Positions 11,786-24,586 of a stretch of DNA of 64,000 nucleotides are shown here, in pieces (position 1 is the first letter of the stretch; each line of letters opens with the position of its first letter). The notes under the pieces were generated by a model that saw only the letters and a list, made by a program, of their open reading frames with translations, was not told the origin of the DNA and made no database searches. Location: assembly GCA_002007465.1 (NCBI GenBank), contig LNAC01000032.1:2480286-2544285 (forward strand), read 5' to 3'. The stretch comes from Ailurus styani (taxonomy: Eukaryota; Chordata; Mammalia; Carnivora; Ailuridae). The position numbers and the translations under genes were made by a program.

Positions 11786-12844
11786 GGAGGCCTGCATCGA
11801 GAGCCCGTGCTGGAGGAGGGGCATGGATTCGCAAGGATGATTTCCTGAGAGAAGTGGAAAGGAGAGCATTTTTAAGGGTGAAGACATGAAGGACACTGAT
11901 GTGTCTGTCTCTTTGTTGGAAAATAACCTCCTGTGTTGTTTTGTTAAAAAATGTCGGTAGCACAAGTGTCAATCTCAAAGACAATTATTATCATCCTATT
12001 AGCAACCTTCTAGGCAACAGACAAATCCTTGTATCACCAGGGACAGATTGAAGCTATTAAACTGTAGAGATAGCAAATGCCTACACTGTATGATGTTTGG
12101 AAGAAATTCTGACTTCAGAGAAATGAGTATAAAATAATGAAATGTGTTAATTTTAGAAAGTGAAAACAGGCCCCATAAGGAAATGATTATAATACTTAGT
12201 GACCCCTGTTGCTGTACTCTAAATAAGAGACAGAAAAATTTAACAAGTATTATCTGGAGGATGTTAATTTTCTACCTGGAAAACTGTTTAGCCAACATTG
12301 CCATCTGTCTTTTTTCCCCATCTCCCCTCCCCGTCGGAGGCTACTTGCCCTTGCTGAATATAAACAATTGAAGGGAAAACAGTTCTAATACGAATCCTCA
12401 TTACTTTCCCTTTCACACCCCTCCCCCACTAGACTTTAAAAGTGATAATTGCTTGAAATACTGGGAGAAAGTAATTTGTATTGTTAAAACTCCGGTGAAC
12501 TTCAAACAGATCTGTGTTCTGTAATGGTGACTTCTTTTTAATTATGGGGCCGGGCAGATGGGTATTTCTGTTGACCTGCTGCACCTGACCCCCCGACCCC
12601 ATCCCAAGTGCTTGGGACTTGATGATGGAAAACTAACTTGTCTGGGTTTTTAAAAATCTGTGTGCATACAACACGAGATCATAGTTCAGAACCTCAGGGA
12701 ATGTCTTGGTATTCAGGGCCCTAAATGTTTGGGCTCTGTTTTCTAGATTAAGATTTACATCAGACGAGTAGTAGTATCTAATATTTACTGGCCACCATTC
12801 TAAGCATGTCACATACATTTATTTTTGTTTAACACTTAAATAGT

Positions 12845-13080
12845 ACTTAAAATGTGCCAAGCACTCCTCTAAGTGGTTTGCAGATATTAACACCTGTACT
12901 CACATAGTCCTTCGAGGTTGCTCCTGTTCTTCCCCATTTTCAGAAGAGGAATCTGGGGCACATGGAGATGGAGTGAACTTGCCAAAGTCACCTAGCTGGT
13001 GAGTGGGTAGGAGTGACATTCAAACCCAGGCAACCTCAGAAGTCTGGCCCCAGAGTTCATGCCTAATCACCTGATTCTCT
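12845..13080 (-). mobile_element. MIR SINE
   Basis: GTGCCAAGCACTCCTCTAAG, CCCATTTTCAGAAGAGGAAT, AAAGTCACCTAGCTGGTGAG and TTCAAACCCAGGCAACCTCA are in reversed MIR order. Confidence 0.88.
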
Positions 13081-14698
13081 TGGAGGACAACTTGTGCCCT
13101 CTTCATTTTTGGAGACGGGTTTGGATGACAGCCTCCAGCAAGTCAACAGAGTTTAGTTTTCATCTGTTAATCATTGAAACAAATTGAGGAAGTGCTCAGG
13201 CTAAAACACTAAGGAGGAATAGCTATGGTCTTACAGGGAATGGATTTTTCTTTCCTTGAATTTAATTAGTTCTTCCACACAGGTGCTAACCCAAATATGC
13301 CAAAAGATTGTATGCCCACAGCAGATAAGTAGCTTCTAGAAGATTCAACAAATTTCCCTTTGTCAGCCAAGCTCCTTTGTTATCAAAACATCCCTAGGTA
13401 GAAATGTAAGTTTTTACGGATCAAAGTCTGCCTCCTAAACTGGGAACAGGAGGGACCTATTGAATTCGATACTCGTCTGGATCCAATCCTGTATTCCTGG
13501 TTGCAGATAGAGAATGAAAAACACACATAAGTCAGCTCTAATTATTAGTAAGATCTTCACTCAGATCCTTTTAATATAATTAAGAGGGTTAATAGGGGCA
13601 TGAGTGCAGCTCAACAGGATGGGCTCGTTTGCTTGTTTTCTGTTTATTTTTAAACCTAATATTTAACTGTTAATCCTAACCTCATACGAGTGTACCTTAT
13701 AAATACGGAAACTGAGAAGGTAGTGATTTGTATGGGTTTCATGGCTGATCCTATTTACCTCCTAGAAATGATCTGGTAGGATGAAGTGGGACACCTTTCC
13801 AGCACTTAACCTCAGCTTCTCCTGACCATGAAGCTGCTTGTATTTTGCTGGAAGTGTCCCCAGTTCCAAGGCCATTGGGTACCTCCCATGTTTTAATATG
13901 ATTGATTATACACATTCAGAAGGAAAATGCCAATTTTTATTCTTGTCATTGCTTTCATTTGGATAGGAAAAAACCAAGTCCAGTAAAACATCAGTGCTGC
14001 ATCTCTTAACCAGGTCAGGTTGCAAGGAGAAAGGGTATACTACGAGTGAGTCAAATCTAGAAGAAGCCGAAAGTAAGAAAGAGGTGCTATGGCAAACTGA
14101 TCACAGATAAGATGATGATAAACTGAGACCTTTTAATTACCAGCACAATGTTATGGCTTGTTACAAAACTGTCATCTCTTGCAAAGCACCTGAAGGTTGA
14201 TGTGGAAAATCTGAGCCATTTGGAGAGGAAACCTCAAAGTTGAAGCACACTGTTATAAAGCCACATATCAAGGTTGAGGTCCCTTGCAGCTGTACACTTT
14301 CCAGAATGATTGAAGATACGGTTGGGTCTCGCTGATATGTCCATCTGTCTCTTGAATTCAACTGAAGAAGAGTTTCACTTCATGGCTTTCTCTGTCTTAG
14401 CCACCTCTGCCCCAAGGACCTATCCCTTTGTAGCCACCATTGCGCTGTGGGTATCTGGCTGTGGGTCATCAGAGTGGTGTTTTCTGAGGATATCCTAGCT
14501 CCCATTTTAAGACCTTCGTGCAGCAATCGTCCCACGAGATATGTACCTATACTCCGTTTTCTATGTCTTGTTCTTTTTTCAGTGGAGAAATGGCACTGAG
14601 GTAACAGAGTGGGCTTGGGTAAGGAGTGTGGCACTCCATGGTGGAGGTCATGATGCCCAGATGTTCTGCTTCAGTGGACATAATAAAATGTTATCAAA

Positions 14699-14709
14699 GT
14701 GTGTGTGTG

Positions 14710-14788
<79 letters not shown>
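14699..14788. repeat. Compound (GT)n(GA)n microsatellite
   Basis: About 48 bp of GT with one GC interruption, followed by about 40 bp of GA with a GAGTGA interruption. Confidence 0.97.
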
Positions 14789-14790
<2 letters not shown>

Positions 14791-14954
14791 CATTTACTTG
14801 ATAGAAACATAGGGGGAAATTGTGTAAAAAAAAACCTAAAAATTTGTGTGTGAGGCTGACTTCAGTGGCTAGCTGAAATAAAATTCATAGTATACAATTT
14901 CCTTCATACTAGAAAGCCCAAGTAATGCTAAAATTTCCCTTTTTTATAGAATTA

Positions 14955-15130
14955 AATTCTTCTTTGGTTATAAGGCTAGTGCATAATATTCTTGGTAAAA
15001 TTTTTGGAATATACAGCAAAGCACAAGAGACAAAAATCACCTCCAGTCTTACAAGTTAATGTTGTGGTTAACATTTCAGTGCATATCTTTACATTCTTTT
15101 CTGTTTGTATACATTATACGAAATTTCATT
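14955..15130 (-). mobile_element. Possible L1M fragment
   Basis: GTGGTTAACATTTCAGTGCA and ACATTCTTTTCTGTTTGTAT resemble the reversed 3' half of an old L1. Weak, by eye only. Confidence 0.4.
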
Positions 15131-15342
15131 TTTCCCAGAACTGAGACTGCTACACCTGTGTGACCTTTTCACAAAACCCTTTCCCTTTCTATGCCTGTGA
15201 ACTCCTTCGTGTTTACCTGCAAAGGCCACTGACCTCAGTCCTTCTTCCAGGCATGAGTCTGTACATCATGCAGAATAAAAACGGTGCAGGGCAGAGAGAG
15301 GAGGCTGTTCAAAGACCCAGTCAGCCTGTCCACTTTTATCTT

Positions 15343-15525
15343 TTTTTTTTTTAAGATTTTATTTATTTATTTGACACAGAGAGATTACAAGTAGGCAGGC
15401 AGAGAGAGGAGGAAGCAGGCTCCCCGCTGAGCAGAGAGCCCGATGCAGGGCCCGATCCCAGGACCCTGAGATCATGACGCGAGCCAAAGGCAGATGCTTT
15501 AACCCACTGAGCCACCCAGGTGCCC
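15343..15525 (-). mobile_element. CAN SINE, young mustelid-type subtype
   Basis: Minus-strand copy with TACAAGTAGGCAGGCAGAGA. Perfect 17-bp duplication CTGTCCACTTTTATCTT at 15326 and 15526, which suggests a recent insertion. Confidence 0.97.
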
Positions 15526-15929
15526 CTGTCCACTTTTATCTTATGAGGCATGAGAAGTGTGGGGTTGGTATTTTTCATGTTTTCCGGTAGGACTCAAGCT
15601 ACCAGCCCACTGGTGGGCTCTGGAGGACACACTGTCTCTGGTGTCCTGCTGTCTGATTTCTACTTGTCCCTTTGCTATTACCCATTTCTCAGCCAGCCTA
15701 CTTCCTCACCTAGGTGCGTCTCCTCTCAGCATTCACAAAAATCGAAAGAGAATAGAAATATGTATAAACTGACTTTTGTCGTTGGGTGTTTTTTGATGAT
15801 CATGTGATGTCACTTTTTGTTACATACTTCTTACCAATATGACTGGGCTTTGGAAAAATAATTTCTCTTTATGCAACGGAGCTTTAGAACTTACCCATGA
15901 TAAGAGGTGGCATTATGGAGTCTGTAGGA

Positions 15930-16025
15930 TGGCTGGGGACTAGAAGAATCAGGCCTTGGAATCTGGCATGGGCTCTGCCACTTTCTAGCCCAGTAACCTT
16001 ATGCAGGTCACTTTGTTAACGGTGT
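15930..16025 (+). mobile_element. MIR SINE fragment
   Basis: GGGCTCTGCCACTTTCTAGC and GCAGGTCACTTTGTTAAC match the MIR core. Confidence 0.65.
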
Positions 16026-16639
16026 TTTTTTTATGAAACAACAACTATAACAAAAATAACCCTGGTCTATACATGAATGTGTGCCGTTATTATCGGTGCG
16101 GTTTGTTTTCAGCGAATGCTGGAAACCTGGCCTGTTAGCGTTGCTCATCTATCTCCCTTTCCCAGTCTGGTCCACAAAGGCAGCCTCGTGCTTTCTGAGG
16201 ATTCTGTAGTTTAGAAGTGTTTTTCTCCTGGCCCTTCCCTTCACCACCACATGCAGTCTGTCACCCCAGTCAGCTCATTGTCCTCTGCCTCTTCTACAGC
16301 GCTCACACTGGTGACTCTTCCCTCTATCACTGCCATCCCCCAATCTAATACCTGCTGCTGGACTTGATCCTCTCCCATCTGGTGTAGTTTTGCTTTGAAC
16401 ATTCCATGTTCTAGTTACTTGCGTGTGTGCCTGACCTCCTTGAGTTAGATACTAAGTTCCTTGAGAACAGTGATGAGGTCTTACTTACCTCTGTCCCCAT
16501 TGCCCTGGTTCCTTGCCAGGCCCTGTGCAGCAAGGGACGTGCTCACCTGAAAGTTTAATGAAGAGAACTGAATTGACTGGATTGTTTAATCTTCCTGAGC
16601 CAGATTTGGTCTCACTTTTGAGCCCTTGTGGAGAATCTG

Positions 16640-16810
16640 GTAGTAGCACTGTGTCCCAGGGGGAGCCTTGGATCCCAGAGTGGGAAGATCTATAGTCTGG
16701 CTGCCAGTGACCAGCTAGCTACCTAACTTCTCTGGAAGTCGCTTTCCTCATCGGACCCTGAGGCCAGTCAGACTCATGGGCCCTCAGGCTCCTTCCAGCT
16801 CTCAAATTCC
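16640..16810 (+). mobile_element. MIR-type fragment
   Basis: The end CCTCAGGCTCCTTCCAGCTC with TCAAATTCC resembles the MIR3-like 3' end. Confidence 0.45.
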
Positions 16811-17072
16811 ACTTTAATAAACTGCTTTGCACTCGATCACTTTGAAGTGGCAATTTACCCCCTCTTATGTGAGATAAAATGAATATTTCATCTCAAGCCT
16901 AGAAGTCATTTTGCACGTGTCCTATGATGGGAGGCTAATGAAACCCTGATAGAGAATTTTCAAGAGATGGCATCGTTTTCACTGCTCTAGCATAAGAATT
17001 TGACTGGATCTCCTATAGCGAAATGAAATAGAAGGCTAAAAATTTCATTCATGACAGTAAAAATCATCTTTT

Positions 17073-17253
17073 TTTTAAAAAAGATTTTATTTATTTGGGA
17101 GAGAGGGAGAGAGAGAGAGAGAATGAGAGGGGAGAAGGTCAGAGGGAGAAGCAGACTCCCCAGGGAGCTTGGAGCCCCATTCGGGAGTCGATCCCAGGGC
17201 TCCAGGATCATGACCTGAGCAGTTGTTTAACCAATTGAGCCGCTGAGGCACCC
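17073..17253 (-). mobile_element. CAN SINE (older subtype)
   Basis: Minus-strand copy with a diverged head (GAGCCGCTGAGGCACCC). Perfect 15-bp duplication TAAAAATCATCTTTT at 17058 and 17254. Confidence 0.94.
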
Positions 17254-18189
17254 TAAAAATCATCTTTTGAAACATTACTGAAGTTCATCTTGAAACCCAT
17301 TGGGAAAATGGAGATATTTGGAATAAAAAACAATGTTTAAAATTCTGAGAGTAGACTTTAAGCTTTTTATTCCAACCCTTAGAGTTCTCTTAAGGAGTAG
17401 ATATCACATTGAAGTAGATTCTTCACATACTTCTAAGTTTTAAAAATTGTTGCATTTTTAAATGTAGGAAAAAATATAAAGCACAGTAGCACTCCCAAGT
17501 TAAAAATGTATAGTATTCAGGTTACTGGTGACTAAAACCTGGCTTGGTAACTGGGCCAGCAGAATGCCCTTGAGCCTTTCTGTGCTTGCCTTGCTTCAGG
17601 GTCTGCAAGGTACACTCCCTTTAGCTCCCATGGCACTTGACCATCTATCCACCAGGCAGCCGAGAGCAAGCTCACGAATGGGACCAGTTCCCAGAAGGTT
17701 TGCACACACCCTTATCATTCTCCCGCAGGTTGGAGAACACCTGAAAAGGCACATCTCCAGTTCACAACTGTCTGTTTCCTGGCAGGGCCCACAAAGAAGC
17801 AGACCGATGCTGTTTATGGAACAAGTCCAGAGAGCACTCCTGGAAGGGGAAGGGCAGAGGAGGGCCAATAACAGCCTTGGCGCCGTCGCCGTGCAATAGG
17901 CCCAGGAACTGTGTCTGTGTGGGAAGGTGGGAGGCTAGCTGCTAGTTCTTGATGTGATAATGTGGGTATTGTCCATGTCCCTAAAGACACACAGTATGTC
18001 ACACTTTTGCTGGGGTCCGTGCTTTGGTTATATATCATCCCAAGTCTGGCCTTCTGAGAGTTCCTTGCCATGGCCACGGGTAAAATTACTAGGTTCAAAG
18101 ATACAAAAGACACATACACAGTAGAATTTCACTTCATTTTGCTTACATATAAAGTAAAATTAGCTCCCATTCAGGGCAAATCAGTTTTG

Positions 18190-18800
18190 TGCCTTTAGTT
18201 TGTTTTTAAAAATAAAGGCATTATTCAGATAACATAAAATCCAACATTTAAACTTCACAGTTCAGTGGTTTTTTTTGTATATTCACTAAGTTGTGGAACT
18301 GTCACCCCTAGTTCCAGAACTTTTTTATCACTCCCAAAAGAAACCCTTTACCTATTAGCAGTTAGTCCCAAATTTTCCTCTCCCATCAGGTTCTTACAAC
18401 CACTCATTGACTTTCTGTCTTTATGGATTTGCCTATTCTGGACATTTCATATAAATGGAATCCTACAATATGTGACCTTTTTTGTCTGGTTTATTTCACT
18501 CAGCATAGCTTTTAAGGTTCATCCGTGTTCTAGCAGGTATCAGAAATTCATTCCTTTTTGTAGGGATATACCACAGTTGATTTATCCATTCATCAGTTGA
18601 TAGGCATTTGGGTTGTTTTCGGTTTGGGGCTATTATGAATAAAGCTGCCGTGAACATTTGTGTGCAAGTATTTATGTGAACACACGCTTTCAGTTCTCTT
18701 GGTGTAACACTCAGGAGTGGAATCGCCAGGTCATCTGATAATTCTCTGTTTAACTTTTTGAAGAACTGAAAAGCTATTTTCCTATTTCTTTTAAATATTT
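18190..18800 (-). mobile_element. L1M LINE 3' end
   Basis: Reads in reverse the well-known L1M 3' region: CAGTTCAGTGGTTTTTTTTG, GGACATTTCATATAAATGGA, ATCCATTCATCAGTTGATAG, GGAGTGGAATCGCCAGGTCA. No intact reading frame. Confidence 0.85.
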
Positions 18801-19464
18801 TTAAAGCCTTAAGTTTTACCTAGTTAAAAATTTTAAAGAGAGGTAGCAGTTAAACAAAACATAGAGAAAACGCAACTGAATTAGTAATAACCTGAGGAGG
18901 AAAATTCCAGGTTTTGTTAAACAAAAGAAAATGTGTTATTTGTAACGATTTATGTTATCTGCACATTTAGACATTAAAAAGGACTTAAATAAGGTTGGAG
19001 AAAATGACCGTTATTCACCTAAACTGGGAAATCAAAGGGAAAGTAAAAAATAGCACTTAGATGTCTCAAAATGATGATTCTTTGTCCTATGGATAGGAAT
19101 TCTCTAAACAGGATGATACCTTTACATTCCTTCTTGACTTTCCATTCATCAGCTTTGCTTGGGAATCATGAGGCTCATAAATAATTTATTGATTATACTA
19201 TTCGTTAGCATGTTAAGATGATTTCAAAAACATGAACACAGGTGCTGATAGCAATGGTAGCATTTGAAGAGGAAGGGAATGTTCTGTGGTGGTTTCTTGT
19301 TTGGCTGTGCATTTCTAGTTTGACATTTCTCATGCCTGCCTCTGAGACTCTGTTGGCTGTTCCAGGTTGACTTTTCAGACCAACCTAAGAGGGGCTGTTG
19401 GTCACTGAATTGTGAGAAAATGGGCCATATCAAGGTTTGGTAAAAGGAAACAGGACTGAGTCCA

Positions 19465-19612
19465 GCCTTTTCTACTTTCTGTGTGATGTTGGACTTTCCG
19501 GAGCTTTCGTGCCTTTCCCTGAAACATGGGGATGTTGACAGTACTTTCCTTACAAGGGGTGGTGAGGTCCAAGTGAGATGAGAAACATGAAAACACTTGG
19601 TAAACTAATGTA
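19465..19612 (+). mobile_element. MIR SINE fragment
   Basis: TTTCTGTGTGATGTTGGACT, GAAACATGGGGATGTTGACA and AACACTTGGTAAACTAATGT follow MIR order. Confidence 0.6.
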
Positions 19613-19820
19613 AATTTGGTTGTTATAGTTCAATTCTGGTTTTTCTGCCATGACCTCAGCCTTTCCTTGGAGTGGCTCATTCATAGCTGGACCAAACTGC
19701 CAAAGCTGCGTCCTCTTTGGAATAATGTACTCGGAGACCTGGAGTTGAGACTCCTGAAATAAGGCTGACTTTTTTTCCACATTTGCTGTTATGTAGGACC
19801 ATACCTCTGTTCATAGAGCC

Positions 19821-19978
19821 AGGGACGCCTGGGTGGTGCAGTCGGTTAAGCGTCTGCCTTTGGCTCAGGTCATGATCCCAGGGTCCTGAGATGGAACCCT
19901 GCATCAGGCTCCCTGCTCAGGAGCAAGTCTGCTTCTCTCTCTCTTTCTCTCAAATAAATAAAATCTTTAAGAAAAGAA
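19821..19978 (+). mobile_element. CAN SINE with shortened CT body
   Basis: Head GGGACGCCTGGGTGGTGCAG with CGGTTAAGCGTCTGCC. Only about 158 bp. Flanks TTCATAGAGCC and TTCGTAGAGCC form a duplication with one mismatch. Confidence 0.93.
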
Positions 19979-20963
19979 TTCGTAGAGCCTACCAGTACTA
20001 AGGGTTAGCTTTAAGCTACTTTGTCAATGGAGACTTCCTGTGCATGTGCAGTAAACTCTAGGCAGCCGCTATCTTCCTGCCCTTCTGGGCAGGGGGTGGG
20101 GGGTGACCGCCACCTCCCTGATCACAGACTTGTCCAGTTGTGTTTGTTTCTGGAGGTTAATTTAGTGTTGGAGCTTCAAGGTGGATTTAGGGTGCAGGAA
20201 TACCCAGCAGGTCCAGGCTTTGCTGCAGAAAGGGAGAAGCAAGCCCTTAATGGAATTTTGGCAATGTGACCCATCATCTCATCTGGGGGTTCTGTCCTGA
20301 GATCATGATTACCACAACCTTAGAGGCGCTTGCACTGGGAGAAAGGTTTAATGACAACTTAAATGCTCCTGCTTTCTGTTGTGTATCTGTCCTGTAAGCT
20401 CTGTTGGTGTTCCTTAACCATGCCAGTCACGCTGCCATTGAGCCTGTACCCCATCAGCAGTGTGGCAGTCTTCCATCTTTAAAATGACTTTTAAGTATTC
20501 AGGTAAATAAGTCGTCTCTCATTGTACGCAGTTCTTTTTTGTTGTTGTTGTTCTGCTTTTTGTTTTTTGCCTTCCTAACTTAGACTATTGAAACTCAAAG
20601 CTTTAGAACCTTTAGGATCACAGGGTCATCCCTGCTGGAAAGGGCATTGAATATATTCAGGCCTACATGTTTACCATTTGTTGATGGCAGGAATCCAACC
20701 CTCAAGGTCACATTCAAGTTATTATACCCAAGGTTCTCGTCTACCCACTCGTCTTTCTTGCATTTACCTTTCTCTGTGCCTCTTGTGTTTGTGGATCATC
20801 TGTGGTGCTTCTTGGATCCCCAGTAGATACATTTCCATTTTCTGTATTGTCTTACCCAGCCAATCATTCCTTCATTTATCTTTACTCAAAACATCATTAA
20901 AATATTGGTATTCAGATGGATCCGGTGATGCATATTAGAGAGGTGAATTAAAATATCCTCCAT

Positions 20964-21160
20964 GGGGCTCCTGGGTGGCTCAGGTGGTTAAGCGTCTGCC
21001 TTCGGCTCAGGCTCAGGTCATGATCTCCGGGTCCTGGGATCAAGCCCCGCTTTTGGCTTCCTGCTCAGTGGAGAGCCTTCTCTCTCTCTCTTCCCACATT
21101 TGCCCCTCCCCACCGCTTGTTCTCTCTCTCTCAAATAAATAAAATCTTTAAAAATATATA
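20964..21160 (+). mobile_element. CAN SINE (older subtype)
   Basis: Head GGGGCTCCTGGGTGGCTCAG. An internal GGCTCAGGCTCAGG shows a 6-bp tandem slip. The tail runs into TATATATATA. Flanks ATATCCTCCAT and ATATCATCCAT match with one difference. Confidence 0.93.
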
Positions 21161-21439
21161 TATATCATCCATGCATTTAGATGGACCATATAAAAAACAT
21201 TCTTAGGTGAAGACATTATCCTAGGAAGGCTATAAGTAGAGGCTACAAATTAGTAGTGAAACAGTTATTGAGAGGATGCTTTGAGGCCATTACTGTTTTA
21301 GCAAATGTCAAAGTTAGCTTTATTTGGTTTTCACCAAACTCTCACATGTTGATTCAGGTAATAACTTTCTCAATGTAGGAAATGAGTGTAATGACTTCAT
21401 TTTTCCAAAGTGGAATTAATACAGTGTTTACATGGTGTT

Positions 21440-21650
21440 TTACTATTTGCAAAGTGTTTTTCTATGCGTGATCTCATCTGATCTTTACACAAACTTAGCA
21501 AGGGAAAATATTAGCCTCATTTAATAAGGAATCTGAAACATAGAAGGGGTAAGTCATTTGCCTGAGTTCGCACAGCAAATAGCAGGTAGTACCAGGAATA
21601 GTAAGTATTTAGCTCTTTTGACTTCAAATCCAATATGCTATTATTTTTGC
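21440..21650 (-). mobile_element. MIR SINE
   Basis: GCAAAGTGTTTTTCTATGCG, GATCTCATCTGATCTTTACA and TTGCCTGAGTTCGCACAGCA are in reversed MIR order. Confidence 0.8.
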
Positions 21651-23702
21651 CTGAGAACTTGCCCCTACTGACAACCTTGGTATCAAAACCTGGGCAAAAG
21701 GATTGTTAAAGCAAAAAGTTGAGTGTCTTAAAAGATGTTCTTTAGCCCTTAAATTATTTTTGCTTCTTTATAGTTCTCCCTAAAATTCATAATTATTTTC
21801 AGATATCCCTGCAAGAATTTATGTTACATTCCCTGAATGGATGTGCTGCAAGGACGACAGCCTCTGATCTCCTTTATTAGTATTTAGTCCCACGCCTGAT
21901 TCTGTATAGCTGGCCTGGATAATTGCACTCTGATATACCACCCTCATGTCGAAAGCTTGTATTCTTTGATGCATATATGGCATAGTTCCAGTTATTTCCT
22001 TTTTGCATAAGATTCATTTGTTAGAGCGATAAAAGATAATTATATCAAGCATTTTTATACTTTTTTGAATACATTAATTATTTCCTTGAGAAGGGGAGAA
22101 ATGCTCATGAATCTTCTGCTAGTCTTTTCTCATTTCTGTGCAGTGGAGCTCCTTCGATCTAGTGACTCAGCCCTTGTGTTGTTGAGGCCCAGACTTAAGG
22201 AACCAGGCAGAGTAATTCATGACCACAGGACTGCCACACGTTCCCCCAGTGTTAACAGGACCTGGGAGCATGGATCAGGTCATTCTAGATCATGTCGAAT
22301 GATGATCTTTGAAATTTCTTACCCTGGAATGGTTTCAGAGATCAAAATTATGTTCCTGTTGCTTATCAAAGAGAAATAAAGGAAGAAAAGTTTGTTTCAC
22401 CTAGTACATTAGGAAGGGTTTCAGTGTTTGCTAGTGGTGTGCTGTTACGTGTTTAACAACCAGCTTCAGGGGAAGTGACACTGACTTTTCACATTTGCCA
22501 ATTTCCATGGTGTAAATAATCCCACCATGGCCAGTCCCTAGCTACCAGCATATTAACAGGCTCTCAAAATTCCTGCAAATGTAGCAATTTGCTCTAGAGA
22601 GCTAGTACAAGCCAGCTCCAACATACTACTGTAAATTAAAGGCAACCTAGGTTGCTCTTAGGAAGGATTTATAGATGGAACTTTAAGTATCTGCCTTGAG
22701 TTCATCAGCATGTCCTCCCTCCCCCAAAAAGAGGCAAAAAAAAAAAAATGAGAGGAAATTTCCTCTTCACAATAAATGGTACAAAATAGAGTTTATCTTT
22801 GATTTTGTTTGCAGAAGTATCCTTTTTCACCAGCAGAAAATAGCTATTTCCATCTTTGGGCTGCTATGATTTCTCTGTTGCTATAGAACGCTTCTCTTTC
22901 ATAATATGTAAGTAGAATTGAGAGTCTTTCAAAAGGTCTTTACATTTTGCTTCCTCTCTTTATACCATTGAAACAGAAGTTTTCAAGGAAAGTCATCTTT
23001 TCTAGTTTGACTTAGTTGGGGGCTTTAAGATGAATCAGAATGTACAAAATTACATAAAACCTAATTTGTGTAATCTACTGTATTTGTCATTTAAGTTTTC
23101 TGCCTCCATTCTGCCTCAACTCATTTCAGGATTTTGTTTTTAAATCCAAAACAAAAGGTTCTTTTTCCTTGACTCATACAAGTATATCCTATGAATAGTG
23201 ATGTCTACGGCATCATTTTCACTCAAGATAAGCTGTGGGTTTTTTTTCAGGCAGTATACTCTGATATGAGATGGAAAAGATGGTTACCCATCAAGGAATG
23301 AGTTGATCATTACCTTGTAATGAATCTGAAAATGTGTATTAGGTGTTTTTAAAAGTGATCTGATCTGACTGACAAGCCGAGGAAATTATAATATGTAACT
23401 TGTGCAATAAAACCGCTTATTCAGAAGGCTCACTCTAACTTATGAAAGATAGATATCATTTAGTAATTTTTTTCGTACCATTATATGAAATGTTTCACTT
23501 GGCCCTGAGTATGGGATATTGAACTCTGACGTTTTCCAGCTCCTCCACTAAACTTTTCTTATTTTTAGTTTCCTTATCTGTAAGTTTCCATTTCCAAAAG
23601 GAACCTTTCTCGGTAAATATGCCTACTTTGTTGTTGTTGTTTAAGTCAAGTTGGAGTATAGTAGGGAAAAGGGCAATCTTAGGTAAAGATTTTCAAACCC
23701 TA

Positions 23703-24018
23703 AAGCAGACCCACTTTATAGAAATATAATGTGAGTCACAAATGCAAGTGATATATTTAATTTTAAATCTTCTAGTAGCCACATGAAAAAAGTAAAGAGA
23801 GAGGTAAAAATAATTTTAGTAATAACTTTAATGCAATGCAGACAGAATGTTATTTCAACCTGTAGTCAGTATTAAGAGATACTAAGATTTTTTACATTCT
23901 TTCTTTCACATTGTTTGAAATTCAGTGTGTATTTCACATGTACAACAGTTACAGCCACTTTCAAGTGCTCAAAAGTTAGTGACTAATGGCTACCGTATTG
24001 AACAGCCCAGCTCTGTAG
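23703..24018. mobile_element. Nonautonomous hAT-like relic (MER3-type ends)
   Basis: Begins CTTTATAGAAATATAATGTG and ends GGCTACCGTATTGAACAGC, resembling the terminal sequences (..CCAATAGAAATATAATGTGAG.. and ..TGGCTACCGTATTGGACAGC..) of an old mammalian hAT family. The family name is from memory and uncertain. Confidence 0.5.
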
Positions 24019-24226
24019 ACTAGCTTAGTGCTTATATCACAGTGCAAATACCACATTTATACAGTTATAGATAATGGCTTGAATTCCCTAATAAACTTTA
24101 GCTCAGTTAGAGTTTTAGTGTTAGTAGATGATTGCAAAATAATCTATTCATTGTATTTTTCTTTTCATTTCGGAAAGACTCTTAAGTAAAATCTGTAGAA
24201 AAATGAGGATGCCCACAGACATAAAT

Positions 24227-24448
24227 ATTACTCCTTTCACTTTTTAAAACATCCAGGTTGTTTTTTGTTTTTTGTTTTTTTTTAAGAGAGAGAGTGTGAA
24301 TAGGGGGTGGGAGGGTTGGGTAGGGGCTGAAAGGGAGNATTACTCCTTTCACTTTTTAAAACATCCAGGTTGTTTTTTGTTTTTTGTTTTTTTTAAGAGA
24401 GAGAGTGTGAATAGGGGGTGGGAGGGTTGGGTAGGGGCTGAAAGGGAG
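24227..24448. other. Assembly gap N with duplicated flanks
   Basis: A single N at 24338. The 111 bp before it (24227-24337) and the 110 bp after it (24339-24448) are the same sequence, differing only by one T in a T-run (9 versus 8). A join of two overlapping contig ends, not biology, explains this best. Confidence 0.92.
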
Positions 24449-24586
24449 AGAGAGAGAGAGAATCCCAAGCAGGCTCCATGCCCAGTGCAGAGACCCATGC
24501 AAGGCTGGATCCCACGACCCAGAGATCATGACCTAAGCCGAAACCAAGAGTTGGACACTCAACTGACTGAACCACCCAGGAGCCCC
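24261..24586 (-). mobile_element. CAN SINE (older subtype), interrupted by assembly N
   Basis: Minus-strand copy ending ACTGAACCACCCAGGAGCCCC, with the older motif CCAAGAGTTGGACACTC. Its A-tail side is present twice around the N at 24338, so the true element should be about 110 bp shorter than shown. Flanks AAAACATCCAGGTT and AAAACACCTAGTTT look like a decayed duplication. Confidence 0.9.
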
